Source: Paenibacillus sp.
Lineage (GTDB): Bacteria; Bacillota; Bacilli; Paenibacillales; Paenibacillaceae
DNA: 7,754 nucleotides
Reading direction: 5' to 3'
Assembly: GCA_029256665.1 (NCBI GenBank)
Contig: JAQSXN010000162.1
Span: 1 to 7,754, forward strand
Below are positions 5,254 to 7,754 of the stretch, piece after piece. The notes beneath the pieces are model-generated. The model did not search any database. It was not told where the DNA came from and worked only from the letters and a program-made list of their open reading frames with translations. Each line of letters starts with the position of its first letter. The first letter of the stretch is position 1. Position numbers and translations under genes: made by a program.

Positions 5254-6624
5254 ATGACAGATTCGGCAGCGGGCAAGAAAGCCCATTTCAACGTATTCCT
5301 GCGCGGAGCGGGGCATCACTCCGCCGCATGGAAACATCCGGACTCCAATCCTGGGGAGGACCTGGACCTGGAGTACTACGCCAACATCGCGCGAATTGCG
5401 GAAAGAGGTTTGTTCGATTCTCTGTTTACCGCGGACAATTATTCCGGTCTCGGCAGACGGCTAGAGCCCTTTACGCTGTTGTCCGCGCTGGCGGCGCTGA
5501 CCAAGCACGTCGGGCTGATCGCCACCGTCAGCACGACGTACAACGATCCTTATCACGTGGCAAGGAAGTTCGCGTCGCTCGACCATATCAGCAAGGGGAG
5601 GGCCGCTTGGAACATCGTAACCGGCCATTCCCAAGCGGATGCCGGCAACTTCAACAAGCCTGAGCATCCCGAGGTGTCCAAACGATACGAGATCGGGGAC
5701 GAATTCGTGGAGATTACGAAGCAGCTGTGGGACAGCTGGGAAGAAGACGCGCTCGTGTACGATCGGGTCAACGAGATTACGATAGACGCGAGCAAGGTAT
5801 ACGAAATCAACTTCCAAGGAAACTATCATTCCGTCAGAGGGCCTCTCAATATTCCGCGGCCGCCTCAAGGGTATCCGGTGCTGGTGCAGGCGGGGTCGTC
5901 GGAAAGCGGCAAGGAGCTGGCGGCCAAGACGGCGGAGGTCATCTTTACGGCTCAACAAACCCTTGAGGCGGCGCAGGAGTTTTACCTCGACGTCAAATCG
6001 CGGCTTGGCAAATACGGACGCAAGCAAGATCAGCTTTTGATCATGCCGGGCCTAAGCCCTATCGTCGCGGACACCGAAGCGGAAGCGAGGGATATCGAAG
6101 ACGAATTTAACGCGCTGCTAAATCCGAAGCAGGCGCTGCGCAGATTGTCGAGCTATTTCACGGTCGATTTGACGGAATATTCGCTCGATAGTTTGGTTCC
6201 GGTAGACAAAGCGAAACCATACGGCGCTATTACGTCCGGCATTACTAGTCGCCATGAGGTTGTCGTCGACGCGGCGCGGCGCGACAAGATGACGCTCCGC
6301 CAGTTCATCGCCCGAAGCGCCGCGGGGCACGGCCACGTCTCCTTCACGGGATCGGTCGTCCAGACCGCGGACTTCATCGAGAAGTGGATTCGCGGCAACG
6401 GCGCGGACGGCTTTAACATTTTGCCTCATATCTACTATCAAGGGCTGGAAACGTTCGTGGACAAGGTCGTGCCGGAGCTGCAGAATCGCGGGTTGTTCCG
6501 CACGGCGTACGAAGGCGCAACGCTGCGGGAGAACCTTGGGCTTGCGCGTCCCGCGAACAAAAACAAAGAGATTTGGAAGCTCGCGAGAGAAGCGGATCGG
6601 TTGAAGACGGGAAGCGGCAGTTAA
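5254..6624 (+). CDS. LLM-class FMN-dependent monooxygenase, NtaA/SnaA/DszA family (LLM2)
   Basis: Second luciferase-fold monooxygenase, 456 residues, paralogous to the product of 186-1511. In the 53-residue block from PFT to WNIVTG the two share 45 residues by my count. The same marks appear in order: GAGHHSAAW near residue 18, TTYNDPYHVARKFASLDHIS from 94, WNIVTG at 119-124, the FMN-phosphate loop QAGSSESGKELAA at 212-224, and DGFNILP and PELQNRGLFR near the end. It has a short charged C-terminal tail of its own (from NKNKEIWK onward). Sandwiched between the flavin reductase and the aldo/keto reductase (52- and 45-base gaps), it is probably the main oxygenase of that operon: FMNH2 and O2 in, a cleaved substrate and an aldehyde or ketone out. 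The middle section at residues 285-339 differs strongly from LLM1, which suggests another or wider substrate range. Substrate not known. Confidence 0.94.
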   Translation: MTDSAAGKKAHFNVFLRGAGHHSAAWKHPDSNPGEDLDLEYYANIARIAERGLFDSLFTADNYSGLGRRLEPFTLLSALAALTKHVGLIATVSTTYNDPYHVARKFASLDHISKGRAAWNIVTGHSQADAGNFNKPEHPEVSKRYEIGDEFVEITKQLWDSWEEDALVYDRVNEITIDASKVYEINFQGNYHSVRGPLNIPRPPQGYPVLVQAGSSESGKELAAKTAEVIFTAQQTLEAAQEFYLDVKSRLGKYGRKQDQLLIMPGLSPIVADTEAEARDIEDEFNALLNPKQALRRLSSYFTVDLTEYSLDSLVPVDKAKPYGAITSGITSRHEVVVDAARRDKMTLRQFIARSAAGHGHVSFTGSVVQTADFIEKWIRGNGADGFNILPHIYYQGLETFVDKVVPELQNRGLFRTAYEGATLRENLGLARPANKNKEIWKLAREADRLKTGSGS

Positions 6625-6651
6625 ACCGAATCGGGAGACTAATAAAAATGT

Positions 6652-6659
6652 AGAGGAGG
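6652..6659 (+). promoter_or_regulatory. Ribosome binding site of the aldo/keto reductase gene
   Basis: AGAGGAGG, close to the perfect anti-16S match, lies ten bases before ATG 6670. It suggests efficient translation of the third gene independently of the one before. Confidence 0.75.
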
Positions 6660-6669
6660 CGGTCGGGAG

Positions 6670-7644
6670 ATGACCGTTCAATATCGGCAATTAGGAAACA
6701 GCGGCCTTAAGGTAAGCGAAATCAGTTTGGGCAGCTGGCTGACGTACGGAGGATACGTCGAGCGCGAAAACGCGGTGAAGTCGATCGAAAAAGCATACGG
6801 GCTCGGCATCAACTTTTTCGATACGGCCAACGTGTACGCGAAGGGGGAGGCGGAGAAGGTCGTCGGCGAGACGCTGCGGCAATTCTCCAGGGAGTCCTAT
6901 GTGCTGGCTACCAAGGTATACGGGAAAATCGGCGACGGCCCCAACGACCGCGGCCTCTCCCGCAAACATGTCATCGAGTCGGCGAATGCCAGCTTGAAGC
7001 GGCTGGGTCTTGAGTACGTGGATATTCTGTACAGTCACAGGTTCGATTCGGACTCGCCGCTGCACGAGACGCTTCGCGCGTTCGACGATCTGGTGCGGCA
7101 AGGAAAGGTGCTGTATATCGGCGTCAGCGAATGGACGGCGGCGCAGATCGCCGAAGCTTTCGCGATCGCGGATCGTTATTTGCTGGACCGCATCGTGGTG
7201 AACCAACCCATCTATAACCTGTTCGAACGATATATCGAGAAAGAGATTATCCCGCTCGGGCAGGCGAAGGGATTCGGTCAGGTCGTGTTCTCTCCGCTCG
7301 CCCAAGGGCTGCTGACGGGCAAATATTCGTCCGACGGACAGGTGCCCGAGGAATCGCGCGCGGCCAAACACGAAAATTTCAAAAAGAGAATAACCGACGA
7401 GAAGCTCGCGAAGATCGAAGCGCTGAAGGACATCGCCGCCGAACGGGATCTTACGCTTGCCCAGCTTTCCTTGGCTTGGATATTGCGGCAGCCGAACGTA
7501 TCGAGCGCCTTGATCGGCGCGAGCAGGCCGGAGCAAGTGGAGGAAAACGCGGCGGCATCGGGAGTCGCTCTCGACGAAGCAACGTTGCGGCGTATCGCGG
7601 ACGTGATCGAATACGAACCGGTTGCAGCCAGAGGCTCGTTCTGA
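6670..7644 (+). CDS. Aldo/keto reductase (Kv-beta / YghZ-like branch)
   Basis: A 324-residue (alpha/beta)8-barrel NADPH-dependent reductase of aldehydes and ketones, acting in the cytoplasm. The full catalytic tetrad is visible: Asp51 and Tyr56 in FFDTANVY, Lys82 in LATKVYG, and His123 in YSHRFD. The cofactor-binding segments SPLAQGLLTGKY (208-219) and IGASRPEQVEEN (282-293) are also present. The YSHRFD and SPLAQGLLTGKY wording places it with the potassium-channel beta-subunit/YghZ-like group. It is the last gene of the operon, 45 bases after LLM2, and is followed 22 bases later by a strong terminator. An oxygenase that breaks a C-S or C-N bond leaves an aldehyde or ketone, so this enzyme would reduce that product. 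Cofactor preference for NADPH is from family knowledge. A general carbonyl-detoxifying role is the alternative. Confidence 0.93.
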   Translation: MTVQYRQLGNSGLKVSEISLGSWLTYGGYVERENAVKSIEKAYGLGINFFDTANVYAKGEAEKVVGETLRQFSRESYVLATKVYGKIGDGPNDRGLSRKHVIESANASLKRLGLEYVDILYSHRFDSDSPLHETLRAFDDLVRQGKVLYIGVSEWTAAQIAEAFAIADRYLLDRIVVNQPIYNLFERYIEKEIIPLGQAKGFGQVVFSPLAQGLLTGKYSSDGQVPEESRAAKHENFKKRITDEKLAKIEALKDIAAERDLTLAQLSLAWILRQPNVSSALIGASRPEQVEENAAASGVALDEATLRRIADVIEYEPVAARGSF

Positions 7645-7666
7645 CGTTTTGTTAACCCGCAATCCG

Positions 7667-7708
7667 CAAACTCCGGCAAATGGACTCCATTTGCCGGAGT
7701 TTGTTTTT
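7667..7708 (+). terminator. Rho-independent terminator of the reductase-LLM2-AKR operon
   Basis: A 17-base perfect stem (7667-7683 with 7687-7703), a 3-base ACT loop, then TTTTT at 7704-7708 and a further TTT. It starts 22 bases after the aldo/keto reductase stop. The arm is flanked by A on one side and T on the other, so it could also act on transcripts from the right. Confidence 0.92.
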
Positions 7709-7714
7709 GTTTGC

Positions 7715-7754
7715 AAAAGGCGGGAATCGATGTGAATGAGGAGGAGGCTTCGAC
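7715..7754 (+). other. Probable translation start region of a following gene, cut by the window edge
   Basis: After the terminator come AAAAGGCGGG (7715-7724), then GTG at 7732 and ATG at 7736, both open to the edge, and a purine run GAGGAGGAGG at 7738-7747 that could itself be a ribosome binding site for a start just outside the window. The three readings cannot be separated here. GTG 7732 would begin MNEEEAS and ATG 7736 would begin MRRRLR. Confidence 0.3.

Noticed and set aside
6691..7716. Long - strand open frame opposite the aldo/keto reductase
   Set aside because: The + strand carries a complete catalytic tetrad and start signals; the antisense product shows no recognisable family and runs through the terminator.
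1..7754. CRISPR array, tRNA/rRNA genes, insertion sequences or phage attachment sites
   Set aside because: No regularly spaced repeats, no RNA gene signatures, no transposase and no terminal inverted repeats were seen on either strand.

Overview
The window looks like chromosomal DNA from a high-GC Firmicute of the Paenibacillaceae type (Paenibacillus or Cohnella-like). The reasons are strong AGGAGG-like ribosome binding sites, a Gram-positive-style lipoprotein signal peptide, TTGACA-type promoters, compact hairpin-plus-T-tract terminators and GC-rich coding DNA with A/T-rich intergenic regions. The genus is inferred from general features, not from a marker gene.

Layout: (1) From 1 to 2979 on the + strand, the end of one operon carries the 3' tail of a sugar-type ABC solute-binding lipoprotein, a complete NtaA/SnaA/DszA-type FMN-dependent monooxygenase (LLM1), and a second complete solute-binding lipoprotein closely related to the truncated one. 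A terminator follows at 2949-2979. (2) From 3046 to 4191 on the - strand is a single FAD/NAD(P)H flavoprotein related to class B flavin monooxygenases and N-hydroxylases. (3) From 4192 to 4448 is a divergent regulatory region with back-to-back promoters, a related sequence element next to each start, and a strong terminator hairpin placed between the + promoter and its first gene. (4) From 4449 to 7644 is a + strand operon of an NfsA/NfrA-type NADPH flavin reductase/nitroreductase, a second NtaA-type monooxygenase (LLM2, a clear paralogue of LLM1) and an aldo/keto reductase. It is closed by a 17-bp perfect terminator hairpin. The last about 20 bases probably hold the translation start signals of another gene.

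How it fits together: this is an organic-substrate uptake and oxidative-cleavage locus. The lipoproteins would capture a substrate outside the cell, the reductase would supply FMNH2, the LLM enzymes would insert oxygen and break a C-S or C-N bond, and the aldo/keto reductase would reduce the aldehyde or ketone released. The set of sugar-type binding protein, FMN reductase, FMNH2 monooxygenase and aldo/keto reductase has the same functional parts as the sulfoquinovose monooxygenase (sulfo-SMO) pathway of Agrobacterium, but uses a different monooxygenase branch. That makes desulfonation or thioether cleavage of a polar or sugar-like compound a reasonable hypothesis; the true substrate cannot be read from the sequence. 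The least explained items are the leader/attenuator at 4320-4420 and the shared element at the divergent promoters.
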